A DNA stretch of 17,186 bases from G020354085 sp964629975 (GTDB taxonomy: Bacteria; Pseudomonadota; Gammaproteobacteria; Acidiferrobacterales; Sulfurifustaceae): assembly GCA_964629975.1 (NCBI GenBank), contig CAZVUN010000056.1, positions 1 to 17,186 of the forward strand, given 5' to 3'. Shown one piece after another: positions 7,211 through 14,044 of this stretch. Position 1 is the stretch's first letter. Each line of letters starts with the position of its first letter. The notes under the pieces were generated by a model, which did not search any database, was not told the DNA's origin, and saw only the letters and a list, made by a program, of their open reading frames with translations. The translations under genes were made by a program, and so were the position numbers.

Positions 7211-7735
7211 TCAGCCCCAGCGCTGCGGGACCTTCTCGATGCGGCGGATGTCGTAGCCCTGCGCGGCGAGGAACGCGAGGATGCCCTGGTAGTCGGCCTC
7301 CGGGATGGTGGGCGTGCGCGCCATGATCCACACGTAGTCGCGCTTCTCGCGCCCGATCACGGTCTGCGAGTAGTCGTCGGTCAGGTAAATGATGCGGAAG
7401 TCGGCCTTGATCGGCCAAAGGAACTGCATCCCCCACACCGCGTTCGACGCGCGGTCGATCACGAAGCCGCGCGGGGTGTAGCGCTTGGGCTCCCCGTCGA
7501 AGCTGCCGGCGCGGAACGTGAAGGTCGTCTCGATGGTGCCGTCTTCCGCCAGCCGGTACGACTCGACGGCGTTGTGCGCGCCCTTCTCGAGGAAGGTCGG
7601 GATGTTGGCGATCACGTACCAGTCGCCCATGAAGCGTTGCAGATCGACCTGCTTGGCGAGCGCGATCGGCGGGTGAGGCACGCTCTGGCATCCGGCCAGA
7701 ACCAGGGCGGCAGCGGCGAGCAGGGTGGTGCGCAT
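7211..7735 (-). CDS. blc: Outer-membrane lipocalin (Blc family)
   Basis: A 174-residue bacterial lipocalin. Lipobox LAGC (Cys16) follows a short hydrophobic signal, so the mature protein is a lipoprotein, probably at the outer membrane. Family marks: GDWY (37-40), the stretch IANIPTFLEKG, GTIETTFTFRAGSFDG, and near the end YVWIMARTP. Blc proteins bind fatty acids or lysophospholipids. Here it probably shuttles or salvages modified or damaged lipids made when the operon is on. It sits 13 nt after the DUF6134 gene and 4 nt before the desaturase. Length is normal for the family. Confidence 0.95.
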   Translation of the reverse strand: MRTTLLAAAALVLAGCQSVPHPPIALAKQVDLQRFMGDWYVIANIPTFLEKGAHNAVESYRLAEDGTIETTFTFRAGSFDGEPKRYTPRGFVIDRASNAVWGMQFLWPIKADFRIIYLTDDYSQTVIGREKRDYVWIMARTPTIPEADYQGILAFLAAQGYDIRRIEKVPQRWG

Positions 7736-7748
7736 GGCGGGGTCCTCG

Positions 7749-8408
7749 TCAGTTGATCAGGTAGCGCAGGCGCCGACCGCCGTCGGTGGTCGATTCGAGC
7801 GCCAGCCAGTCGTGCGCGTCGATGGAATACCACAGGTCGATGGCAAGCTTCGGTCCGCGCAGCGCGTAGCGGCGCGCCGCGACCGGTGTGCCGCGTATCG
7901 TGAGGGTCTCCTCGCCGAGCACGGTGACGCGCACATCGACGTACTCGCCGGTCTGGACGTTGAGCAGCCGCCTCTGGCGCAGCATCTGAGGATTCCAGTA
8001 GGCGAAGGTCATGACGCAGCCATTGAGGTCGGTGCGCCCGCTGGCTGTTTCGACCACGAAGCGCTCGCCGCTGCGTGCCGCCGCCACGCGGTAGGCCTGC
8101 CCGTTGTCGTCGGTGCGCGACTCGACCGCCGTGAGGCAGTCGCCGCGCCAGCGCTCGTTCGCCTGATGACGGTACTGGTAGGCGTTGAGAAACAGCAGCT
8201 TCACGTCAAAGCGTGCCTCGCTCGCGAGCTCGCGCTCGCCCGCGCGCTCGCGCAGCGTGAAGCGGTGATAGCCGATCTCGGAATCATCCAGCAGCACGCG
8301 GAAGTTCCAGGCCCGCACCTCGGCACCCGCCGGTGCGGTCGCGAGGAGCGCACCCGACAGGAGGCCGAGGGCGGCGAGACGGTGGCGCATCACGGCGCTG
8401 CGGCGCAT
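7749..8408 (-). CDS. Secreted DUF6134-like protein
   Basis: A 219-residue exported protein. The N-terminus (MRRSAVMRHRLAALGLLSGA) with a cleavage site after APAGA is a typical Sec signal peptide. The mature part is mostly beta strands, beginning VRAWNFRVLLDDSEIGYHRF and ending LESTTDGGRRLRYLIN, with two cysteines (GDC and NGC) that may form a disulfide. I relate it to DUF6134, found in CFA/DUF1365 clusters; no biochemical role is known to me. Predicted location is the periplasm, where it might bind or pass on lipids together with the lipocalin. Two ATGs are possible; I chose the one at 8408, 10 nt after the DUF1295 stop, because a weak GAGG lies at the right distance. The second (8390) has none. 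Confidence 0.85.
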   Translation of the reverse strand: MRRSAVMRHRLAALGLLSGALLATAPAGAEVRAWNFRVLLDDSEIGYHRFTLRERAGERELASEARFDVKLLFLNAYQYRHQANERWRGDCLTAVESRTDDNGQAYRVAAARSGERFVVETASGRTDLNGCVMTFAYWNPQMLRQRRLLNVQTGEYVDVRVTVLGEETLTIRGTPVAARRYALRGPKLAIDLWYSIDAHDWLALESTTDGGRRLRYLIN

Positions 8409-8418
8409 GGTGCGAGCC

Positions 8419-9225
8419 TCAGTGCTGGCGTGCGGTCTGGCGCGCAACCGTGGTGTTGCGCGGGAACCACGGGAAGAACGCGTTGGTGCGTGCGATGTAG
8501 TCGCGGTAGGCCGGGCGGCGCATGCCGATGTCCTTCTCGAGCATCGCCACCCCCGACACCTTGAGCAGCAGGAAGGACATGAGCAGCGGCGAGACCACGG
8601 CCCACCAGCCGCCGGCGGCGAGCGCAATCAGGTAGAAACCCCACCACACGCAGAACTCGCCGAAGTAGTTGGGATGGCGCGAGTAGCGCCACAGGCCGGC
8701 GGACAGCACGCGCCCGCGATTGATCGACTTGCGTTTGAAACGCGCGAGCTGCCAGTCGGCCACGGTCTCGAACAGGAAGCCGAAGGCCCACAGCGCCGCC
8801 CCGGCGTAGTCGAGCCAGCCGAGCGGGCGGTCACTCGCGAGTGCCGCGAGCAGCGGAGCCGACACGATCCAGGCCAGCACGGCCTGCAGGCCGAACACCA
8901 GGTACAGGCTCTTGAAGGCAAAATGGGGTTCGTTGTTGGCGCGGATCTTCCGGTAGCGATGATCTTCCGGCTCGCCCCAGTTGCGCCAGGTGAGATAGCC
9001 GGCGAGCCGCAGCGCCCACAGGGCGACGAGCGTCATGACCAGCAGGTCGCGCGCGCTGCGGCCCGGCGTGGCCCACAGATAGATGAGCGCGCCGGCCAGG
9101 AAGAAGATCGACCACATGCTGTCGACGATGCTCACGTCGCGCTTCGGGATGCTCACCATCCACGTGGCGACGGCGATGAGCAGCATGAGGCCGAGACCGG
9201 CGAGATAGGCGTTGAGGTCGAACAT
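8419..9225 (-). CDS. DUF1295 membrane protein (ICMT / steroid 5-alpha-reductase-like)
   Basis: A 268-residue polytopic membrane protein with about six or seven hydrophobic segments. It has the DUF1295 signature GLWRYSRHPNYFGEFCVWWG in the C-terminal half, shared with isoprenylcysteine methyltransferases and steroid 5-alpha reductases, plus an earlier VSIVDSMWS and RNWGEPEDHRYRKIR loop. The RHPNYFGE part lines the SAM or NADPH pocket in the wider superfamily, so it may act as a reductase or methyltransferase on a lipid substrate. Its presence in LitR/ChrR-type CFA clusters is common. The ATG is preceded by AAGGAG. It follows DUF2878 by 18 nt. Confidence 0.93.
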   Translation of the reverse strand: MFDLNAYLAGLGLMLLIAVATWMVSIPKRDVSIVDSMWSIFFLAGALIYLWATPGRSARDLLVMTLVALWALRLAGYLTWRNWGEPEDHRYRKIRANNEPHFAFKSLYLVFGLQAVLAWIVSAPLLAALASDRPLGWLDYAGAALWAFGFLFETVADWQLARFKRKSINRGRVLSAGLWRYSRHPNYFGEFCVWWGFYLIALAAGGWWAVVSPLLMSFLLLKVSGVAMLEKDIGMRRPAYRDYIARTNAFFPWFPRNTTVARQTARQH

Positions 9226-9243
9226 GGTGGCTCCTTGCGTTCG

Positions 9244-9819
9244 TCAGGCGCGCGGTGCGCTGTTGACACCATCGAAGCGCTGGCCAAGCCGCAGCAGCGC
9301 CGGCAGGATCACCGCCCAGCCGAGCGCCAGTGCTGCCATGGCGATGCCCAGGTCGGCGAAGCGCACGGCCCCGAGCTTCATGCCGGCGTAATAGGCGAGC
9401 GGGCCGCCGACGGCGCCGAAGGCGGCGGCAGCCAAATGCCGGTTCTTGAGCCAGTTGAGCGAGACGTTGAGCGTGGTGGCGAACAGCGTCCACATCGCCA
9501 CGATCCACACCGGCGCCGTGCCGGGCAGGAGCGTGCCGGCGCTGTAACTGACCCAGCCGAGGGCCACGAGCGCACTGTCCCAGGCGGCACCGAGCGCGGT
9601 GGCGATGGCGAGCAGGCGCGCCTCGTCGCCGGGTCGCGCGCTGCTGGCGAGATGCACCACGGCAATGGTGAGTGCCAGCGCGGTGCCGGCCCACGGCTGG
9701 CCGTAGGCGCCGCCCAGCACGCACGCGAACCAGCCGATCTGGAAGGCGATGAGGTTGGCGAGCACGCGCGCGGTCGATGGCGCCGCGGGGCTGGCGCGCG
9801 ACAGGCTCTCGGTCGTCAT
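9244..9819 (-). CDS. DUF2878 membrane protein
   Basis: A 191-residue inner-membrane protein with about five hydrophobic segments. It has the DUF2878 pattern: NLIAFQIGWFACVLGG, later GAAWDSALVALGWVSY, then PVWIVAMWTLFATTLNVSLN and GPLAYYAGMKLGAV. Function unknown; the family is confined almost entirely to CFA/DUF1365/DUF1295 clusters, which suggests a structural or transport partner of the lipid enzymes. The ATG overlaps the stop of CFA-like gene 2 (ATGA), so translation is probably coupled. Confidence 0.92.
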   Translation of the reverse strand: MTTESLSRASPAAPSTARVLANLIAFQIGWFACVLGGAYGQPWAGTALALTIAVVHLASSARPGDEARLLAIATALGAAWDSALVALGWVSYSAGTLLPGTAPVWIVAMWTLFATTLNVSLNWLKNRHLAAAAFGAVGGPLAYYAGMKLGAVRFADLGIAMAALALGWAVILPALLRLGQRFDGVNSAPRA

Positions 9820-10862
9820 GGCCGGCGCTCGAACAGGTAGTGGCTGACCCACCACTGTTGGCCGTTGTCGTAGCCAAACAGTTCGGCGCAGGCCATGAAG
9901 AAGATGCGCCAGCGCATCCACCATGGCATGGCGTTTTCGCGCCCGTAGGTCTGCTCGAGGATCGGCCACACGGCATCGCGCCGTGCGTCCATGTTGGCAA
10001 GCCAGGCGTTGGCGGTGCGTTCGTAGTGGCGACCGTCCCAGCGCCAGCGGTGCACGAGCGTGAGGTGTTGCTGCAGCCGCACCGCGAGGTCGTCGCTCGG
10101 CATCATGCCGCCGGAGAAGAAATGGCGGCTCATCCAGTCCGAGGCGTCGCGCTCGATGAACGCATACGGCGTGCTGCGATGCACGAACACGTGCATGAAG
10201 AAGCGCCCGCCGGGCCTGAGCCAGCCATGCACGCGCCGGAAAAGCTCCGGCCAGTTGCGCATGTGCTCGAACATCTCGACCGACACGATGCGATCGAACG
10301 CCTCCGGGGTCGCGAAATCGTTCATGTCCGCGGTCAGGACGCGCAGGTTGGTGAGCCCGCGACGCGCGGCCTCGGCCTCGATGTGCGCGCGCTGGGAGTG
10401 GGAGTTCGACACCGCCGTGATGCGGCTCGCCGGGTAGTGCGCCGCCATCCACAGCGTGAGCGAGCCCCAGCCGCAGCCGAGCTCGAGGATGTCCTGGCCA
10501 TCGGCCAGCCCGGCGCGCTTGCAGGTAGCAGCGAGTGCGGCGGCCTCGGCCGCGTCGAGTGTCGTCACGCCGTCCGGCCACCAGCACGAGCTGTACTTGC
10601 GGTGCCGGCCCAGCACTTGGGCAAAAAAGGCGGCCGGCACCTCGTAGTGCTGCGCGTTGGCCTTGTCCGGCGCGAGCGCCACGGGTGCGCTGCGCATGTG
10701 GGCGATGAAGTCCTCGGTCCGCGCGCAGGCCGCCTCGCAGTCGCCGGCTCCGATCTCGGCGAGGCGTTGACGCACCAGGCGGCGGATGCCGGCGCGGATC
10801 ACGACGTCGGGCAGCAGGCCCTGCTCGGTCCAGTCGATGGCAAGGTTGGTCTGCGGGTTCAT
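9816..10862 (-). CDS. CFA-like SAM methyltransferase 2 (coclaurine N-methyltransferase-like branch)
   Basis: A 348-residue SAM methyltransferase of the CFA superfamily, in the branch related to plant coclaurine N-methyltransferases. Marks: HYEVP (72-76), KYSSCWW (89-95), SAM motif ELGCGWGS (127-134), EMFEHMRNW (196-204), MHVFVH (223-228), WMSRHFFSGGMMPS (243-256) and HY (279-280). Unlike its paralogue in the operon, it keeps the residues that hold bicarbonate in E. coli Cfa: Cys93, Glu199 and His224, with Tyr280 a likely fourth. It also lacks the 80-residue N-terminal domain of full CFA synthases. It probably acts on unsaturated acyl chains, but the real substrate is unknown and could be an amine. 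A strong GGAGGAG precedes the start; the gene follows the regulator by 30 nt. Confidence 0.92.
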   Translation of the reverse strand: MNPQTNLAIDWTEQGLLPDVVIRAGIRRLVRQRLAEIGAGDCEAACARTEDFIAHMRSAPVALAPDKANAQHYEVPAAFFAQVLGRHRKYSSCWWPDGVTTLDAAEAAALAATCKRAGLADGQDILELGCGWGSLTLWMAAHYPASRITAVSNSHSQRAHIEAEAARRGLTNLRVLTADMNDFATPEAFDRIVSVEMFEHMRNWPELFRRVHGWLRPGGRFFMHVFVHRSTPYAFIERDASDWMSRHFFSGGMMPSDDLAVRLQQHLTLVHRWRWDGRHYERTANAWLANMDARRDAVWPILEQTYGRENAMPWWMRWRIFFMACAELFGYDNGQQWWVSHYLFERRP

Positions 10863-10892
10863 GGCGATGGGCTCCTCCAGATAAGGTGAATG

Positions 10893-11813
10893 TCAGGGCG
10901 CGAGGATTTCGCGCAGGCGGCGCAAGCCGTGCTCGAGCTCGGCGCCCATGGGGTGCGCGCCGGCCGCGACCAGCGCATCACGATGCGTGACCGAGGTGAG
11001 CCCCCCGACGCACACCGGCACGCGTACCGCGGCGACCAGCCTGGGCAGGTCCGCGGTGAGCAGTTCGGGCGCGGGCGTGACCGAACCCGACAGCACGATC
11101 GCGTCGATGGCCGCACGCCTGACCACGACCGGCAGGTCACCGAGCGGCATGTTGGCGCCGAGCAGCACGATGCGGTAGCCGAGCTCCTGCACCGCGAGCG
11201 CGAACAGCAGCGCGCCGATTTCGTGCAGCTCACCGGGCAGGCAGGCGATCAGGAGCTTCGGCCCCGTGTTGCCGCGCGCACGGTGGTGAAAGCGCGCGCC
11301 CAGCTTGTTGCGCAGGTACACGCCGAAGAAGTGCTCCTCGGCGACGCTGCCCTCGGCGCTCGCCCAGCGCTCGCCCAGTTCCTCGAGCAGCGGCAGCAGC
11401 AGGCGGCGTGTCACCAGGTCGGTCGGGTGGAGCGCGAGCGCCTCGTTATAGGTGTCCTCGAGTGCGTTCTCGTCGAACCGCGTGATCGCGCTGACCATGC
11501 GCTCCCGGTACGCCGGCCACGGCCCCGCGGTAGCGGCCGGGGCGGCGGCCTGCGCGCGCGCCTCGATCACCTGGCGCACCTGGCTGATGGGAATGCCCTT
11601 CTCGAGCAGGGCGAGCACCCGCTGGATCTGCTCGATCTGCTCGCGCGTGTAGAGCCGATGGCCGCTGTCGGTACGCGTCGGGCGGATCAGCCCGTAGCGC
11701 CGCTCCCAGGCGCGCAGCGTGATCGGGTTGACGCCGGTCAGGCTCGCCACCGTGCGGATCGGGTAGAGCTCGGTCGGCGCGGTGGTCTGGTCGGCGGCGG
11801 GTGCGGGTGGCAT
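10893..11813 (-). CDS. litR: MerR-family cobalamin-binding photoreceptor regulator, LitR/CarH type
   Basis: A 306-residue transcription regulator. Residues 17-85 are a MerR winged helix (IRTVASLTGVNPITLRAWER, GHRLYT). Residues about 100-175 form the four-helix cap with W150-x9-E160-H161, the signature that covers the upper face of adenosylcobalamin in CarH. Residues 185-306 are the Rossmann B12 domain with E195-L-H197-E-I-G200, His197 being the lower cobalt ligand. Known members bind operators as tetramers in the dark and fall apart when light breaks the Co-C bond. The residue after the Trp is Ala151; CarH of Thermus has a His there that ligates cobalt after light. I chose ATG 11813 rather than GTG 11819 because AGAGG lies 8 nt before the ATG. 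It lies inside the operon it should control, so autoregulation is expected. Confidence 0.94.
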   Translation of the reverse strand: MPPAPAADQTTAPTELYPIRTVASLTGVNPITLRAWERRYGLIRPTRTDSGHRLYTREQIEQIQRVLALLEKGIPISQVRQVIEARAQAAAPAATAGPWPAYRERMVSAITRFDENALEDTYNEALALHPTDLVTRRLLLPLLEELGERWASAEGSVAEEHFFGVYLRNKLGARFHHRARGNTGPKLLIACLPGELHEIGALLFALAVQELGYRIVLLGANMPLGDLPVVVRRAAIDAIVLSGSVTPAPELLTADLPRLVAAVRVPVCVGGLTSVTHRDALVAAGAHPMGAELEHGLRRLREILAP

Positions 11814-11843
11814 CGGCACGGCCTCTACGGTTTCGGCAAGCGA

Positions 11844-11978
11844 CTAGCGGCGCTGCTGGCGGCTGGGCCGCGCGATCGCCACGGGACCCGCCTTCGGGCG
11901 GCCCGAGGTCAGCAGCCAGTGCGCCAGCACGGCGCCGACAAGGACGGTGGCAGTGAGACTGATGGCGATTCCGAGCAT
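11844..11978 (-). CDS. 44-residue one-helix membrane protein
   Basis: First open frame after the predicted light-controlled promoter. It codes for MLGIAISLTATVLVGAVLAH followed by WLLTSGRP and a basic tail ending RPSRQQRR. One hydrophobic helix (about 4-25) and a positive C-terminus suggest a small inner-membrane protein with the tail in the cytoplasm. The ribosome site is weak (CAGG, 9 nt upstream). The ATG touches the first operator repeat, and the stop lies 30 nt before the regulator start. It could be a real small protein or a leader frame that helps translation of the regulator. Confidence 0.55.
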   Translation of the reverse strand: MLGIAISLTATVLVGAVLAHWLLTSGRPKAGPVAIARPSRQQRR

Positions 11979-12021
11979 GTGCAGTACCTGTGCAATAGAT
12001 GTACAGAACTTATACCTAAGT
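11978..12021. promoter_or_regulatory. Putative LitR/CarH operator: four 11-bp direct repeats
   Basis: Four consecutive 11-bp units begin TGTGCA (11978), TGTGCA (11989), TGTACA (12000) and TATACC (12011). Each begins exactly 11 bp after the last. The consensus T-R-T-R-C-A resembles the TnTACA cores at 11-bp spacing bound by the CarH tetramer and the T(G/A)TACA half-sites reported for Pseudomonas LitR proteins, as I recall them. The array covers the -10 box, the expected transcription start and the first start codon, so a bound tetramer would block transcription. No fifth unit in register is seen on either side. Confidence 0.75.
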
Positions 12022-12037
12022 GAGCTAGGAACGTCAA
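12009..12037 (-). promoter_or_regulatory. Sigma70-type promoter of the lipid/LitR operon
   Basis: On the minus strand TTGACG (12032-12037) is followed by exactly 17 bp and TATAAG (12009-12014): five of six matches to each consensus hexamer. Transcription should start near 12002, giving a short leader of about 25 nt before the ATG at 11978. The -10 overlaps the fourth operator repeat. This is by far the best promoter in the window and stands in an AT-rich island (about 11990-12110) in GC-rich DNA. Confidence 0.8.
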
Positions 12038-12085
12038 GACATCGCGAAATAGCGTAGATAATACGTACCGGAGGCACCGACATAT

Positions 12086-12107
12086 ATATACAAAACATAT
12101 ACAGCAC
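12086..12107. promoter_or_regulatory. Second pair of 11-bp TATACA repeats (upstream site)
   Basis: ATATACA occurs at 12086-12092 and again at 12097-12103, 11 bp apart, about 50 bp upstream of the -35 box. The cores match the LitR-type TnTACA unit. It may be a second, two-unit binding site or an AT-rich upstream activating stretch. A TATTAT (minus strand, around 12058-12063) between the two sites could be a second -10, but no good -35 goes with it. Confidence 0.45.
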
Positions 12108-12129
12108 TGATGGTCTTGCGGTGGTTTCG

Positions 12130-12144
12130 CCTGGGTGGCCCAGG
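12130..12144. terminator. Small hairpin, possible terminator of the gene at 12261
   Basis: CCTGGG (12130-12135) and CCCAGG (12139-12144) form a 6-bp stem with a three-base loop, 117 nt past the stop of the minus-strand gene at 12261-12608. No strong T-run follows, so the call is weak. Positions 12145-12260 hold only GC-rich sequence with no gene I can support. Confidence 0.3.
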
Positions 12145-12260
12145 GGAGCGCAGGCGCGCGGGCCTGACGGCAGACGCGCGGCTGTGGGTGTGCGCCGGCG
12201 AGCGCGCGGCGGGCCGTACGGTCGGCCGGTGAGCCGGGCAGCGCGCAGGGCGGGTGGCGC

Positions 12261-12608
12261 CTAGACGGCGCCGTGGCGGCGGGCGATGGCAGCGATGAGT
12301 CGCGCCGCGGGATAGGTGGCGGCGTTGTCGTAGAGGTACTGACGCCACGCATCGAACTCGGCGGCCAGGCAGAAATCGCTGCCGTGGCAGCCGAGCACCT
12401 GCACGACGCTGTCGCCCGCCTTCCACGGACCTTCGCCCTTGATTGGGCCGGTGACGAGATGGATGCGCGTGTCGGGCTCCGCCAGGTGCCAGAACGGTTC
12501 GAAGTAGAGCAGTCCGTCGGGATGGCGAAAACGCTCGGCCATGATGTGCGCGCGACCATCCGGCCGGCGGATCATGAGCGGTGCGGTGACGCTGAACAGA
12601 TCGGCCAT
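12261..12608 (-). CDS. Conserved hypothetical protein, 115 residues
   Basis: A soluble protein with no signal peptide. It reads MADLFSVTAPLMIRRPDGRA, then ERFRHPDGLLYFEPFWHL, then TGPIKGEGPWKAGDSVVQVLGCHG and a helical C-terminus (FDAWRQYLYD, AARLIAAIARRHG). The pattern is that of a single compact alpha/beta domain. I do not recognise a named family, although similar short proteins seem to exist in other gammaproteobacteria. No ribosome site is obvious before the ATG. It lies 33 nt after the membrane protein gene, so it is probably the last gene of the 13958-12261 unit. It is not part of the LitR operon, because the promoter lies downstream of it. Confidence 0.8.
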   Translation of the reverse strand: MADLFSVTAPLMIRRPDGRAHIMAERFRHPDGLLYFEPFWHLAEPDTRIHLVTGPIKGEGPWKAGDSVVQVLGCHGSDFCLAAEFDAWRQYLYDNAATYPAARLIAAIARRHGAV

Positions 12609-12641
12609 GGGGCGGATTCTACGTTGCCGCAGCGACGCGCG

Positions 12642-13301
12642 TCAGGCGCGTCGCAGGAGCCGAAGGAGCGCGCCGGCCATCAGCGTCCAGCCGAGCGCGA
12701 ACAGCCACCCGTGGAAGGCAGCGGGCTGATAACCGCTAAACGCCGCCTCGCCCTGCCGCACCAGGTCCCAACCCGGATGCAGGAACGTGAACAGGCCGAG
12801 CGCCGCGCCCGCGCCGAAGGTGAGCCACGCGCCGGGCGTGCCGTGCGGCGCCGCCTCGCGCCACAAGGCCGCCGCGCCCCAGGCAACGAACAGCAGCGCG
12901 ATCGCCGCGGGTGCCAGCCACGGCCCGAACCACGGCCACGGGATGAGGAACAGCACGTCCCACTCGAGCCAGTGGCGCGGCCAGTCGAGCGCGAGCTTCA
13001 GCCACAGGTAGTAGCCCAGGTCCCACAGACCGAACACGAACAAGAAGGCGGCGAAGCGCCGTAGCGCCACGCGCTCGGCGAGGCACGCCACCGCCACGAG
13101 CATCACCACGGTGGCGAGCTCGCGGGCGAGCTCGAGCGCAAGATCCGCGTGGCTCAGCAGGCGCAGCGGAAACAGCGCGCGCGGGTCATCGGCGTAGTAG
13201 ACGTGGCGCAGGTGCACGACGACGGCCGCCTCGACCAGCGCCATGGCGAGGGCGTAGGCGCCGAGCCACAGCAAGCGGATGCCGGCGCCGGGCGCGCGCA
13301 T
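12642..13301 (-). CDS. Six-helix integral membrane protein, unknown function
   Basis: A 219-residue protein with about six hydrophobic segments. Notable conserved-looking stretches are FGLWDLGYYLWLKLALDWP and EWDVLFLIPWPWFGPWLAP, rich in Trp and Pro, and a C-terminal FHGWLFALGWTLMAGAL. The Asp and Tyr residues in WDLGYY and the E-W-D sit at helix ends, where they might bind something, but no catalytic motif is recognised. The ATG follows the stop of the thioredoxin/HEAT gene with no base between, so the two are almost certainly co-translated. Confidence 0.85.
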   Translation of the reverse strand: MRAPGAGIRLLWLGAYALAMALVEAAVVVHLRHVYYADDPRALFPLRLLSHADLALELARELATVVMLVAVACLAERVALRRFAAFLFVFGLWDLGYYLWLKLALDWPRHWLEWDVLFLIPWPWFGPWLAPAAIALLFVAWGAAALWREAAPHGTPGAWLTFGAGAALGLFTFLHPGWDLVRQGEAAFSGYQPAAFHGWLFALGWTLMAGALLRLLRRA

Positions 13302-13958
13302 CTAGCGACCGGCGTGAGTTTGCAGCGTGGCGAGACTCTCGCGCGCGACCTCGCGCACGTCGGCGTTGGCGTCGGCGAGCAGTGGCTGCACATAGGCGAT
13401 GGCGTCTGCGCTCAGGCTGAGGGCAAGATAATGACAGGCATCGCCGCGCACCCGCGGCTGCTCGCTGCGCGTGAGCGCGCCGAGCTGGTCGACGGCGGCC
13501 TGCAGCACGGGCGTACCGCGCAATTCTTCCATCACGGCACCGATGCCGAGCTGCACGTGCAGGCTGGTGCTGGGATTGGCGAGCAGCAACAGCAGCGCCT
13601 CGAGGGCCTGCGGATCGCGCGCGACGTGGGCGACGACGCGCTTCAAGCCCCCGGTGGCGAGCAGCTCGCTCAGGTACTCGGCCAGGCCCTCGCGCGTGCC
13701 GGCGCGCCGGGCCCACAGCTCGAGCTCCGCCCGCGAGCGCAGGCCGTCGAGCTCGAACGCTCCGAGCCGGACCCAGGGCACCGAGCGCACGCCGTGTTGC
13801 GCGGCGACCTCGGGGTGCGCCTCGATGTTGACTACCTCGAGACGCCCGATGGTACCGGCCTTGACCAGCTCGCCCAGCGCCGCAAGCACGGTCGGGCAGA
13901 ACGGGCAGTGCACGGTCAGCAGCAGCAGGGCATCGGGGGCGGGGACGTCGGTCGGCAT
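13302..13958 (-). CDS. Thioredoxin-fold protein with C-terminal HEAT-like repeats
   Basis: A 218-residue cytoplasmic protein in two parts. Residues 8-80 are a glutaredoxin/thioredoxin-like fold: LLLLTVHCPFCPTVLAAL with a CPFC redox pair (Cys18, Cys21), then LEVVNIEAHPEVAAQHGVRS followed by VPW with the usual cis-Pro. Residues about 130-215 are helical pairs like HEAT repeats (RGDACHYLALS, ADANADVREVARESLATL). The redox part probably reduces or transfers disulfides, and the HEAT part probably binds a partner. The pairing with the membrane protein next door suggests a joint role. No strong ribosome site is seen; ATG 13958 is chosen because it starts just ahead of the fold. Confidence 0.87.
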   Translation of the reverse strand: MPTDVPAPDALLLLTVHCPFCPTVLAALGELVKAGTIGRLEVVNIEAHPEVAAQHGVRSVPWVRLGAFELDGLRSRAELELWARRAGTREGLAEYLSELLATGGLKRVVAHVARDPQALEALLLLLANPSTSLHVQLGIGAVMEELRGTPVLQAAVDQLGALTRSEQPRVRGDACHYLALSLSADAIAYVQPLLADANADVREVARESLATLQTHAGR

Positions 13959-14044
13959 GAGGCGCGGGGGATACGCGGGTTCGAGGGACAGTGTACGGTA
14001 TCCGACGCGCGCGATGCACGCACCGCCGGCCGGCAAGAGGGGTG

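Noticed and set aside
11817..11819. GTG start for the LitR-type regulator
   Set aside because: The AGAGG ribosome site lies only 2 nt from this GTG but 8 nt from the ATG at 11813.
13992..13997. TGTACG as an additional LitR half-site
   Set aside because: It stands alone: no second unit lies 11 bp away on either side.
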